NCBI GenBank assembly: GCA_025331445.1
Contig: JAIWNE010000137.1
Location: 1 to 64,000 of the forward strand
From: Blakeslea trispora
Lineage: Eukaryota > Mucoromycota > Mucoromycetes > Mucorales > Choanephoraceae
Direction of reading: 5' to 3'
Length of the DNA: 64,000 nt
A model generated the notes under the pieces. That model was not told the origin of the DNA, made no database searches, and was given only the letters and a program-made list of their open reading frames with translations. Below, piece after piece: positions 1 through 11,200 of this stretch. Numbering within the stretch: position 1 is the stretch's first letter; every line of letters starts with the position of its first letter. Both the position numbers and the translations under genes were made by a program.

Positions 1-1
1 A

Positions 2-838
2 CCAGTATCACTTACGACCGCAAACAACTCATTCATCTTAGTGGTTATTGATACTTTTACTAGATATGTAGAAATCTATCCTATGCAATCGACCAACTCG
101 ATGGAACTAGCCAAGACATTTTATAATGGGTTTATCCTACGACACGGTGTCCCTGAAATCTGTTTCAGTGATAATGCTACCACATTTACAAGTGAAGTGA
201 ACCGAGACTTAGCCAACTTTGCTGGTATCGAGTTACAATTTTCTCCACCCTATGTCGCATCGTCCAATGGCATGGTGGAACGATACATGAAGACCCTGCG
301 TAACATGCTACTGATATATTGCGAACAAGAAACAATCAAAACTATTTGGGATACAAAGCTACGCTTAATCCGTTTTGTCTATAACAATATGTACCATTCA
401 CAAATCAAGACAAGTCCATTCGAACTAGTACATGGTAGAAAAGCTCGCACTCCAGTATACTTAACGGAAGAAGATCAAGAGCTATCTTATCCAAAACAGT
501 ATCGCAATACCGATACTCCTCAATTACATTTTGCCAAAGAACTAAAAAAACATCTGAACACTACTTTTGACTTCGTACACAAACACATCAAACAATACGA
601 AGAAATATCTGACACGTACGGATATAAGAAAGAAGACAAGGTATTGGTTTTCAACATGCAACTCTCCAGCGCAAGAAAACCTAGAAAATTAGCATATGAC
701 TGGTATGGTCCTTTCGTGGTCGAAACTGTACTATCAAAAACAAGATATGATTTGAAACAGTTGTCGACTGGAAAAATTCTTAAAAATATGCATATTTCCT
801 TGACGAAACCTTTCTATGAAATAAGCTTAGTTTATTAA
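2..838 (+). CDS. Ty3/gypsy-type integrase, 3' part of pol (partial at window edge)
   Basis: The frame is open from the first bases, so the start lies outside the window. The product is the C-terminal part of a retrotransposon polyprotein. The integrase core shows the D,D,E residues in context: Asp in VVIDTFTRY, Asp in FSDNATTF and Glu in NGMVERYMKTL. A GPF/Y-type module (DWYGPFVVE) follows near the C terminus, which is typical of Ty3/gypsy integrases; no chromodomain is visible. Integrase joins the element cDNA to host DNA in the nucleus. The frame runs to a stop without internal breaks, so this copy may be fairly young. A purine tract and LTR-like start follow about 100 bases downstream, as expected for a 3' end. 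Confidence 0.88.
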   Translation, partial: PVSLTTANNSFILVVIDTFTRYVEIYPMQSTNSMELAKTFYNGFILRHGVPEICFSDNATTFTSEVNRDLANFAGIELQFSPPYVASSNGMVERYMKTLRNMLLIYCEQETIKTIWDTKLRLIRFVYNNMYHSQIKTSPFELVHGRKARTPVYLTEEDQELSYPKQYRNTDTPQLHFAKELKKHLNTTFDFVHKHIKQYEEISDTYGYKKEDKVLVFNMQLSSARKPRKLAYDWYGPFVVETVLSKTRYDLKQLSTGKILKNMHISLTKPFYEISLVY

Positions 839-934
839 GCTTAATTCAGGTTACTAATATCTTTATCATCTTATAACTATTATCTTTATCACCTTATGAC
901 TATTCACACTCTACTCTAGTACGTCTCCTAGTCA

Positions 935-1033
935 ACGGGGGAATGTGCTATAAAAGAGTATCTGAACTTAAAATACAAATAAAGTATCTCTTATTCTACT
1001 CTTCATAACTATTGGTCCCAATCCCATAATACA
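935..1033 (+). repeat. polypurine tract and probable 3' LTR start
   Basis: A purine tract (ACGGGGGA) at 935-942 sits about 100 bases after the integrase stop and is followed at 944 by TGTGCTATAAAAG, the arrangement expected for second-strand priming site plus LTR start. An ACA at 1031-1033 is a possible LTR end, but without the 5' LTR the true end cannot be fixed. The remaining bases to 1362 hold nothing I recognise apart from upstream sequence of the P450 gene. Confidence 0.4.
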
Positions 1034-1362
1034 GAAGTAAGGATACAATAACTCAGTCTTTCATCAAAAGAAGCTGCTGTATAGTATACTTGATTCAAAA
1101 GCAGTGTCTATTAGAAAAACTCACTTAATAGTGCTTTCTTGTGCTTCCTATAGCTATAGCAGATTAACATAGCCAAAACAAAAAGAGATGATTATGCTTA
1201 CTTGATGGTTTTGCAGCGTTGTACAGAGAAACTATGAAATTGAGGTTGTTCTACAGCAGCTAGTTGTGTGTGTAACCATTCTTCAAGATATAAAAGGTGA
1301 AGCAAAAGCTGTTTGAAGAGATTGGTGTTTTTTATTTATTTTTTCGATCGCCTTTGCCTACA

Positions 1363-3321
1363 ATGGAAAAAGTAACTGAATATGTTGGATCAATCAAAAT
1401 CCCTTCCAAAATCCAGCAAGATCACATATTACCTATCGTCGGTATTAGTGTGGCAGCTCTATATGCATCCTACTATGCTATAAGCCAAAACAAAAAGTCA
1501 ACTATCAATGAATTTACTAAAGAGATTCCTACCCCCGGTTTATGCTATCCCTATGTTGGACATATGCTTTCCTTAGGAGAACTACCAGGTGAACAAATAA
1601 CCAAATGGCACAAGGAGCTAGGTCCTATCTTCAAACTTAAAATGGGAAGGCAAATTTGGATGATGATTGATGACCCTTTACTAGCACACAAGATTTTTGT
1701 TGGGCATGGTGCTCAAACATCGTGTCGTCCTATCAGTATTTATAACCATTATCATTATAGCAAAGGTGGAAAGGGTATTGTCTTTTCTCAGCCTGGTCCT
1801 GACTTTAAAAACAATAGAGCTGCTGGTAAAGTGGAAGCCACAAAAAAACTAAAGAAGGGCAAATGACATAACAGTAGACGATAATACACTGATCTAATCT
1901 TTGAAAAAATAGTGTTGTCTTTGTTGGCTCCTAAGCAAATGGAGCATTTTATGAATAGCATAGAAAAGCAATCAGCGGATCTTGCTAAACGCTTGCTTGA
2001 TGCAACACAAAAATTAGGTTGTGTGGACCCTAAAAAGGATCTCGAATTAAGTTCAATGAATGTTATATTCAATGCTATATTTGGCCGCTCATTCAGCTCA
2101 ATTGAAGATCCTGAATTTCAAAAATTAAGTGAGATAGCTGAAAGGTCTATCAAGTATGCTGCACTTGACGAAGATCTTCCTAGTTTCTTGCCGATCTTCT
2201 CTGTGTTTCACTTCTTGTCTGGTAAATCGAAATTGTGGAATGATTTTATCACTAAAGAGCGCGACCCTGCTTATACAAGGCTGATTGAGGAAGCGTACAC
2301 CAAGGATGGTCCTAATGTTGTCAAATCATTGGATGGATACAATATGGACTTGAATGAAAAAATCGTACTCATGTGTAAGTAACTCGTGTGTCATTAAAGC
2401 ATTATCTATGTATAACAAACTTATGCTTGTTATAGCGGACCTTGTTGCTGCTGGTAGCGACACCATATCAATCACTTTATCATGGATCTTTGCCATACTA
2501 TGTAATCATCAAGAAGTGCAGAAGAGTGCAATTGACGAAATTGATTCATTTGTCAAAAAACATAATCGTGTACCTACTTTTGCTGACAGACTTGATGTAC
2601 CTTTATGTATTTCTATCATGAAAGAATGTATGAGGTTCAAGCCAATTACACCTTTTGGCTTACCACATTCTGCCGCAAGTGACAGTAAGTACAGTGCATT
2701 TCGTTTGACTGTAGCTAGTATACTCAATTAACTTTTGTTCTATGCAGTCACTGTAGATGGCTATTTTATCCCAAAGGGTACAGTCATTATTTCTAGTATG
2801 GAAGCCATGCACTATAATTCACAACGCTATCATGAACCAAGCGTTTTCAATCCTAAAAGGTTTATGGATAATCTAAAAACAATGCAGTCATCTGCTAATG
2901 GAAGTTTTGAAGACCGTGATCATTTCAACTTTGGTTGGGGAAGGTGAGCTTAGGGAAACCCTCTATCTTGGCTTTTCTTTTGTTTCTAATCGTTTTTTTT
3001 TTCTCTTTCCGAAAACACTACCAACAATGTTATTGTTTCTTTTGCTTGTATATGCATGCCCCAAAATAGACGTATCTGTCCAGGCATATATCTTGTAAGT
3101 AAATGAATCAAAATACTCACAATGTATTCACCTTGTTACATTTTCTTCAGGCTGAAGCAGAGATTTTTTTCGCATTTATTCAATTGTTAGCTAGAGCTAA
3201 TATCGAGCCAGCGGACGAAGGTTATCCCAACTTGGATGGTGCTATTAACGCTGGCCTTCCACTTAGGCCGCTTCCTTACAAGGTTAAGTTTGTCAGACGA
3301 CCCAATGCTCTTATTCAATAA
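1363..3321 (+). CDS. Cytochrome P450 monooxygenase (six exons)
   Basis: The gene has six exons: 1363-1825, 1913-2374, 2436-2684, 2748-2943, 3070-3094 and 3151-3321. All introns are GT-AG, and the exons sum to exactly 522 codons (521 residues), which supports every junction. A membrane-anchor-like hydrophobic stretch lies near residues 24-40. The I-helix motif AAGSDT is near residue 314, the ExxR motif (ECMR) near 370, and the haem loop FGWGRRICPG spans the exon 4/5 junction with the ligand Cys near 459. Exon 5 is only 25 bases. These are the hallmarks of an ER-bound class II P450 that takes electrons from a P450 reductase. It resembles fungal P450s expanded in Mucorales (CYP509-like, by memory only). 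Substrate cannot be told. The start was chosen because it gives the anchor directly; an in-frame upstream ATG at 1297 would add 22 residues. Confidence 0.93.
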
Positions 3322-4913
3322 TCAGATAAACATATATATTAAAACAATCCATTGATCAACTTGTTCTTTAATCATGAGACTTTTAAAGCTTTTTTCGCTA
3401 TATTCTATGGCACTATTTAATCTCTCTTTTGTTGAAGTATAAGACATATAGCAAAAGTTGTCTCATCATCTATTTTGTATATATCAATTGAATGATTTTT
3501 CTCTCAGGCACTATGGCCAACATATAGCAGTACCTTTGATTTAAGCACATTATGAAAGTTTTGGATTAGCTATGCATAAGCCGAGTAATTCTTTATATGC
3601 AATCAATAGAGAACTTGTTTGATCTGCTTTCAAATCTATCAAAGTCGAATTCGTCTTCATGATTTTCACTTTTCCATTCCATTGTCTTTTTCTTTAGAAA
3701 ACTGAATCGAGCGACTTCAACATATTTAAGAGTTATTCATAATTTCTTTTTTATTTGCAGAAAAGTATACATGGTTTGATTTAGGCAAACTTGTGCTTGA
3801 CCTTTTGAGCTTGGCAGTTTCCCATCAAATTTCTCTAATATGCTGAAGCTGTACTGATATTGGCTTTTGATATAGCTTGCTTGGTAGGTACAACAGTGGA
3901 TACGCAACAGGCATTTTCAATAAATCACTACCTATATGATTCAGATAGCCAAAGACTGATCGGCAGCAAATGCATACAAGTACTTGTATGCACTCAGTGT
4001 TGTCAAATACAAAAGACAGTTTTGTCGCCTTTACTCTTTTGTGAGCATCTCATTCAATCAAAGTAGATTCAGATTTGCACAAGGCTTTCATTTCTTTTTG
4101 CTACAATGATTACCAAGCTTATTGGTCATATATAATATACAAAGAAGGTTATTCAAGCCTTACTGGCAAGGTTGTGCACTCCATGAAGGCTGATCAAAGA
4201 CATCTACAAATATATGTCAAATTTTCTTCAAGACTGCGACTAATCTTCTATATTTCATTCCAAGCGAGGTTATTCTTTAGTGCTTTTATATTTGAGATCA
4301 GACTATTTTTGTCAGAATAATAACTGTAACAAAGCTCTTGCTTGTTATATGGTTCGTTAAGACTGAAGATGCTTCTGCTATAGCCTTTAAAAGCTGAAAG
4401 TATGGCATCACTCAGTCTTCTTGCTTATTTTAACTCGCTAATTAGCGATCTCGTCAATTCACTTTTGATTGTATCTGTTCTTGTATTTTTTTGGTTCATT
4501 GCTAGACCAATCCTTTCGAATCAGATCTTTCAATAGAAGTAGCAAATATGTTTCTAGTCGCTTGCTCTTTGACAAAAGCATTGAGCAATCCCTTATTAGT
4601 TTTATACGGGATTTTAGAGATAGAAGTAGTTTCCAAGACTTTATGTATTTTGTTGTTCATCATTATCATATAGGAAGAAAAGCGGTTTGATTGAATTCAA
4701 TAGTAATGGATTGAGTAGCATCAAAAAAGAATAAGGTTATGCACTTTTCTGAAAGGAGCTCTATTTTGAATCGCAGCTTGAAAATACTCCAGTCGTAGAT
4801 GTGACTCGTTCGACTGATAGATCCGCATTAAGCTAGGAGTATAAATGGACAGATCTAACTTGAAAATAATTTGTTCTTCTTCAAAACTTTTCTCAAAGAA
4901 TTTTGAACCCACT
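3322..4913. other. Intergenic, no gene seen
   Basis: AT-rich sequence with only short ORFs of no recognisable content. It separates the P450 3' end from the dihydroorotate dehydrogenase gene and presumably contains the promoter of the latter. Confidence 0.6.
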
Positions 4914-5855
4914 ATGGCCGATCTTTCAACTACCATTGCAGGTCTTTCACTTCCTAACCTTCTCTTCAATGCCTCTGGTGTCTGCTGTCAAACTGAAGAA
5001 GAACTGAAGCTGATGCTTGCAAGTGACTCTGGTTCGTTGATCACTAAATCGGCCACTTTGGAACACCGAGAAGGCAATCCTTCGCCTCGCTATCTGCCTT
5101 TGCCTGATGGCATCGGCAGTATTAACTCAATGGGTCTTCCTAATGAAGGCTACGAGTATTACTTGAACTTTGCTAAGCAATATGACTACTCAAACAAGAA
5201 GCCTCTCTTCATTTCCCTCTCTGGTCTTTCATTAGCTGACAATGTCAAGATGGTAGAAGCATTTGTTGCTGCTGACTTGCCTTGTGTATTGGAAGTCAAC
5301 TTTTCTTGTCCAAACGTACCTGGTAAGCCCCAATTAGGCTACGATATTGAGGCCATGGAAAACGCATTGAATGTTTTGGCTCCATTGATCAAAAAGCCTT
5401 TTGGTATCAAGTTGCCTCCTTATTTTGATATTGCTCACTTTGATGCTGCTGCTGCCGTCTTCAACAAGTTTGACAACTTGGCCTTTGTTACCTGTATCAA
5501 TTCAGTCGGCAATGGATTGGCTATTGATTTTGAAACAGAACAAGCATTGATCAAGCCAAAAGATGGTTTTGGTGGTTTAGGTGGTTATATGGTTTTGAAC
5601 ACCGCTTTGGCCAATGTGAATGCTTTTCATCGCCGTCTGAAAGGCAAGCAAGTCATTGGTGTTGGTGGTGTTACATCAGGTAAAGAAGTCTTTCTTCATG
5701 TGTTAGCAGGTGCCAGTGCTGTTCAAATTGGCACTACCTTGAAGGAAGAAGGACCTGAAGTATTTACCCGAATTACCAAGGAACTCAGTGATATCATGGT
5801 TGCTAAGGGATACAAATCCTTAGAAGAATTCCGAGGCAAAGTCAAGACATTGTAA
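4914..5855 (+). CDS. URA1: Dihydroorotate dehydrogenase, class 1A (fumarate type)
   Basis: Single-exon gene of 313 residues, matching the usual length of class 1A enzymes (about 311-314). It oxidises dihydroorotate to orotate with FMN, the fourth step of pyrimidine synthesis; class 1A enzymes are cytosolic and use fumarate. Visible motifs are SINSMGLPN near residue 64, the active-site loop NFSCPNVPGKPQ with the catalytic Cys at about 132 (class 1 enzymes use Cys, class 2 use Ser), KLPPYFD, and the phosphate-binding glycine stretches VIGVGGVTSG and GASAVQIGT. There is no mitochondrial targeting or membrane helix of the class 2 kind. An in-frame ATG at 4845 would add 23 residues; I prefer 4914 because MADLSTTIAG aligns with the normal family start. 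The symbol follows the S. cerevisiae class 1A gene. Confidence 0.93.
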   Translation: MADLSTTIAGLSLPNLLFNASGVCCQTEEELKLMLASDSGSLITKSATLEHREGNPSPRYLPLPDGIGSINSMGLPNEGYEYYLNFAKQYDYSNKKPLFISLSGLSLADNVKMVEAFVAADLPCVLEVNFSCPNVPGKPQLGYDIEAMENALNVLAPLIKKPFGIKLPPYFDIAHFDAAAAVFNKFDNLAFVTCINSVGNGLAIDFETEQALIKPKDGFGGLGGYMVLNTALANVNAFHRRLKGKQVIGVGGVTSGKEVFLHVLAGASAVQIGTTLKEEGPEVFTRITKELSDIMVAKGYKSLEEFRGKVKTL

Positions 5856-5959
5856 ATTTTTTTTCTGTATTATATTCTTTTTGTACACATAATAAATAAC
5901 TGAAAAGAAAACAGAGAGGGATCCGCTTTTAGGCATGTTTATTGGGGAAAAACAAGAGT

Positions 5960-7156
5960 TTATTTCCTTCTTTCGGCTGTAACAATGATAGGCACAACCC
6001 ATTGATTTTGATTCAGTAGACCGAAAAAGAAACTGGATGCTTTCAAGAACATTCTGTTGGGAAAACTTATACCAATACCATGTTCTAGTGCGAGTTGATG
6101 TTGCTTCTGGAAGCATGCAGAGAGACCTCCAAAAACTTGCTCTCTCTCTAATACATTTATCTGCACAGAGTTGTATCCTATTTCTTTTAATTGTTGCTGA
6201 TAGGTGTCCACAGTTACCAGATTCTCTACGGGAATATGAACAGCTGTACATATCCATTGCACCATCTGTTTTTGAAAAGGGGTTGACTTTTCCCAAAAAT
6301 TGAGATCTATTGCCAAATCGTACAGGCCAATCTTACCGCCTTCCTCTTTCAAACAATCAAACGCGTTCTTCAAAAAAGCGCACCGTGTATTGAAATGATA
6401 AGCTGAATCAATACTAAGCACAACATCGTACTTTTCAGAGGATGTATGAGTAGGAAGATCATCTGCCGATCCCAAAACAAGGGAAACATTTTCTTTCAAA
6501 TGATCTGGCATCCTCTTGCTGGCTATTGTCAATTGCGATTGCTCATTTGTGATACCCTGAATGGTGTATTTAGTTAGACAATCGCTGGTTTTGTAAACAC
6601 TCATCTATCGTTGATTTCTTACTTTAACTTTGGATTGATGGTGCTCTAAATGTTGGCGAAAGTTTGCTGAGTAAAGAATAAGGAAAACAAAATGAGAAGC
6701 ATCTTACCTGCCAGAAAGAAACATGAATCACCACAACCAAAACCCACGTCTAATGATAAAATTGTAATGAATATGAAAAAGTGGATAAAGGGAAAATGAC
6801 AAGAAAAGCAGCTTACCCAAAATACTTGAATTTGATTGGAGTGAACACTGCTCTGTTACTTTACAAACAAGGTTCTGACAAGCTTGGGAATAAGTCAGAT
6901 TAGGTTGATTCCATAAGCCCATGTTGAACCATGCTGACTTGGGTGGTAGCTCGAGATTGACAAGTAAGTTTCGTAAACCGTAAAGCTCAGACTGTTGAGT
7001 TTCCTGCGTTGGCTGATTGAATAAAAACACTATTATGGTTGTCATTCCAACTGCATGTAAATACAGAAGGACCTGCTGAATCTGGCCCTCCGTATACAAT
7101 AAGATGCAAGGCAAGATGCCAGCATAACCAACAAGAATGCTAGCTGTTTGCCTCAT
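5960..7156 (-). CDS. SAM-dependent methyltransferase, class I fold (one in-frame TAG)
   Basis: Three exons are readable on the minus strand: 7156-6817, 6749-6708 and 6666-5960, separated by GT-AG introns of 67 and 41 bases. The short middle exon carries SAM motif I (ILDVGFGCGDS, the first bases coming from exon 1). Downstream are a GITNEQSQ block and VVLSIDSAYHF, the motif IV region. A hydrophobic segment near residues 20-45 suggests a membrane-attached N terminus. The total is 363 codons in one frame, but codon 148 (6607-6605) is TAG, directly before an ATG at 6604. No alternative GT-AG choice that I tried removes it while keeping frame. Either the gene is a recent pseudogene, a junction is unusual, or the base is wrong. 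The methyl acceptor is unknown. Confidence 0.75.
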
Positions 7157-7648
7157 TCCTCTTAAAGCGCCTGGTTATTAAAGACTGAGAGAAAACGGAG
7201 ACTGCAAGTATACTACTGTTCCAAATTCGGTTGTTTAAAAAAACATTGCTTAAGATTATATGAAAAGATGAATTGATCAAGATGAATTCACCTGTATGGC
7301 TTTCTCAGGAGCAAAGATCCTAAGGCCTGTCAATAAGTCAAGTAATGGTTATACTGTTATATTGGGAACGGCCTGTAGGTCTCTTCTTTTGATTGAACTA
7401 ACAAGCATCCGTAGTGAAGCTAATAAAAGACTTTCTTTTCTAAAAAGCAAAAGACCAGTATCCGTTTCCGAGACATAAACTTGAAGAGACATCAAGACTT
7501 CTTTGACTTGTTTGTGAAAACTCAAAAGCAATATGATATCCAAGTAAATTAAAAAAAAAAGAAAAAACTCAATGATCTATACAATGATCCCCTTTTCCGA
7601 AATAGAGATACCCTGTAGAAGATAGCGTACGACACCTTCTTTTATTTG
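7157..7648. other. Intergenic, no gene seen
   Basis: Upstream region of the methyltransferase and 3' flank of the following minus-strand gene. Only short unconvincing ORFs are present. Confidence 0.55.
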
Positions 7649-8206
7649 CTATCGCTGTTGCGACGATTCTCTGCCTTGATTGTCTTCTAGAGATGAGCCT
7701 GAGCCCTGTGATTTGAGCATCAAAATGGTAAATGCCGCTTCGTCTCGTTTGGCTTCTTCTTTCCTTTCTTCTCTCAAACGTCTCTTTTTTGAGGGACTTT
7801 GTGTAGATGTTGCTGATAATAACATGCGCTTATATTTGCGAGACTGAGGTGTTGATGAAAGAGAATATGGAGGATATTCAGACGGTAAAGGGCGCCGAGG
7901 TTGTTTTGGTGAGCTTATGAAAGCAGACTCTATTTTCTGTAAACTTTCTGTTGACAGACCAGTTTTCATCTTAATTTGTGCATATTGTAACCTGGCTTTT
8001 AATAAGGTTGCGGCCTTTTGTCTGGATGAGTTCATTTGTTTATCCTTGTGAGAGGGAAAAAAGAAGTGATTTTTTGTACAACTTACATCTGAAATATTCT
8101 GAAAATTCATTGGTCTTGTCAAACGGCTTGTTGTCATTTGCTGCTCTTCTGAGTCATTTTCTTTATTAGCGTTTTTATTGATTGACTTGAAAGACAGTGG
8201 CGGCAT
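7649..8206 (-). CDS. Whi5/Nrm1-like G1/S transcription repressor (tentative)
   Basis: A small basic, Ser/Pro-rich protein. A 42-base GT-AG intron (8086-8045) begins right after the NISD codons and is a multiple of three, so the unspliced frame also stays open; spliced length is 171 residues. The conserved-looking part is an amphipathic stretch following the intron, KARLQYAQIKMKTG followed by LSTESLQKIE, which matches the pattern of the short GTB/Whi5 domain of fungal Whi5 and Nrm1. That domain binds SBF/MBF transcription factors to repress G1/S genes. Several SP and TP sites (SSPKQP, SSTPQS, QSPSKK) could be CDK targets, as in Whi5. The KKRR cluster could be a nuclear signal. The family assignment rests on one short motif, so it is provisional. 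Confidence 0.5.
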   Translation of the reverse strand: MPPLSFKSINKNANKENDSEEQQMTTSRLTRPMNFQNISDVSCTKNHFFFPSHKDKQMNSSRQKAATLLKARLQYAQIKMKTGLSTESLQKIESAFISSPKQPRRPLPSEYPPYSLSSTPQSRKYKRMLLSATSTQSPSKKRRLREERKEEAKRDEAAFTILMLKSQGSGSSLEDNQGRESSQQR

Positions 8207-11200
8207 TCTTCAGATACTTTTTTTTTTTACATGGAAAAATAATGTCAAGTACGAAATGCTTTCTTTAAAAAAAAAAAAGAAAAGAAAAGAAAAAATTCAC
8301 ATGCTATTGATTTCTCCCACTCATTCTTATCGCTCTTTTTCACTCAAGAGTCTAGAATTAGCTTGATTGGGTAGGTTTAGTATTGCCATGAATTCAAAAA
8401 AGAAAGGCACAAAAAACCAATTTAATGTGCTTTCATTTTCATTTGTTTTATTCTCCAATTCATTTCATTCGGATTTGTTTAGGTGAAAAAGCGAATCCAT
8501 TCTTAGATCTATCTCTCTTTCTCTACTATCTTTCTAATCATGTTCATTTGGAGGTTCTATTATTTTGTGATACTAGCCATGTCACAACATAGGATTGCAG
8601 ATGTGACGATGTTGAGGAAAGCAGAGCACAAAGACCAGAGAGAATGAGCCCTCTCAATTGCCTTAACTGTACAAGTCGAGAGCAAGTAAGAAAGCATGTG
8701 TACCAGCAACTGCAGACTCGTTTCAAGCAAGCCGTTGATTGGTATTCTTTGCCGCGGTGACATGTGTCGTGTCGCATATAAAATTTAATTTAGCAGAATC
8801 CAGCAAGCACAAAGTACTAAGGCTGAAACAAAGACCTGAAAAAGATTTCCTTAGAATCCAGTAGGATGGTCTTACATCAAATCATGGTACACAATTGCAA
8901 TCAAGGCTTAGCAGCTTCTCTTTATCTTTCTTGTTTTTATATGACAAGAAAAGCCAAAAGGGAATAATATGAAGAGTATAATTTAGGCCATCTTTGGGCT
9001 ATTTTTACCTTGTCTAATAGATGGAGAAAAAAAAGTTTATCGCCATTTCATTGTATTTTCATGAAAGAAAGAAATAACTTCTAATTGTGGAAAAAGTCAA
9101 TGCGTACAGCATTTTAATGAATTTTTGTACATTTGCAATGTAGATCATGCATTTGTTTTCAGCTTCCCTCTTTTGGAGATAGGTTTCATTGTGTGTTTAC
9201 TTTTATACGTTAAACAGCTTATTCATAGCCAAAAATAGCCAACAGGCTTGATGAAACCAAATTCTAGGACTCATTCAAAGTCCCTCTCTTTAACCCTTAC
9301 TATCTAACGGACCCCTCTTTTGCAATTGCTCAATTAAAGTGAATTAAAAAGACAGAAGAAGGGGAAGCAAGAAAGGCATATTCACTCATTTGCACTACTT
9401 TAATTTAGTATGACAAAATGTGAAAATAGAATACGAAGTAGATAAGCCTCATATTTGTTTGCTTATGAATAACACTTTTGTTTGGCTATTCACATATGTT
9501 CATGGGGGAATGGCTTCTCATAAGTGTGTGTTTATGAATTTCTTTGTTTGGGGGAAAGACCAAATAAAGAAAGACAGGAGTCATAAAAAAAAAGACACAC
9601 AAAGAGTGAAGGAAAGGCGTGTGTAACTAAAGTAGTAATAAGATCAACTCAAGCAGAACGGCAAGAAAGAAAAAGAAGAAATTAATCAACATGCAAATTA
9701 CAGTAATAATCGTCATTTTACTATTTGGGCTACCCAAGTGACGCAAATAGTAGGACAGCCAAGACAGCTATCCTTTCTCCTTTGTTTTTTTCTATTGTTC
9801 TAGCTTAGTATCCAAATTGGCCTACAAAAGAGTTTTAGAGTTGAGATGCAAACTCAAAAAAAAAAAGGAGGGTGAATGACTTTCAATAGCGAACCCTTTT
9901 TTCTTTTGACTTTTTTTATCTGTAAAGCTAAAAAGTCCTTTATAAAACATTAGTGTGCAACTCAAATTGAGTAGAGCTTTTTTGTACAACGTTGACCAAC
10001 CTAGCCAGTTTTGTACTAGAATGAGTAAGGGAAACATTTCAATGTAATTGCTTGATGCTGTCACACAAGCTTACCAAATTGCGTGGCTCATGCTTTATTC
10101 GGGAAATCAAAATGTAAAGCCAGATGGAGGGTTTTTGATCAAAATAAAATAAAAAAAAAGATAGACAGAAAAAGAAAAGAGAAATAAGAATACAAGAAAT
10201 GAGGTTCTAGAGACAAGAGAAAACATGAGGAGAAATAAGCTAGTGGAAACCTTATTTTCAACATCTCATTACGTTTTAAGATTTACCCTACGTCTGTATG
10301 TTTCAAAAATAAGGCTTTAGGAAACCTGGAGATAGATGAAAAGTAAAATGCTGACACTTAATCGTTAAATAAATAACCAGATCATCTTTCATATGAATCT
10401 ATACTAATAGGAAAAATTTTCTAAATTAATCCAAACCATGAAAGTGACTTTCTTTACCTTCAAAAAAAAAAATATTGGTCTGCATAGTTTAATGCTCGTA
10501 ATGCATGTACATGATATTAAACTGACTAAAATAGGATCCACAACAGCAATTTTCTTTTTTTGGGATTTGTCTTGAGTGACTTTTGCAAGTATGGGAAACC
10601 TGATGTCATAGCAATTTGAAAGAAAGAATATCAACCTTAACTTTATTTCTATGGGTTTATTGAATGAAAATCATATATTTTGTTCTATGTATATTTGGGT
10701 ACACTATCAAGTGTGTGTGTGTGTGTGTGTAAATCTATAAATGCACATGTGTAACTTCCACTTCAAATGGTAATATCTGTCAAGATGCTAAGATAGAGAG
10801 AGAGAGAAAAAAAAAAAGGGGGGGGGGAGGTGCTAAGTCAATGTGACTTGTGAAGCAAATGAACTTTGATTTACTATCGTTTTGGACAAACAATCGAGAC
10901 AATGGCACCACTTTGGTGAATATCCGATCTACCGGCATTTTTTATAGGTCTGATGTACAAAAAGGTATGCATCTCCAAGTAAGTCAATGAACAGCCCTTC
11001 TACTGTGTTTTTTTGCTGTTTTCTGGGATGTTTCATATTCTTGCACTTTTTTGATCTTTAGGTTTCTATAAAAAGCATTTTTTTCTTTTGTATAAGCTTC
11101 GATTGAATTTTAAGGTGACACGCCACAATCTGTTTCTCTCTTCATATTTCCTTTTCTCTCGACCTAGCTTTTGATTTCTCCTTTGTTTTATTTCATTTTG

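Noticed and set aside
8544..8777. Two overlapping minus-strand ORFs of 67-77 codons
   Set aside because: They overlap in different frames, have no recognisable motif and no supporting context.
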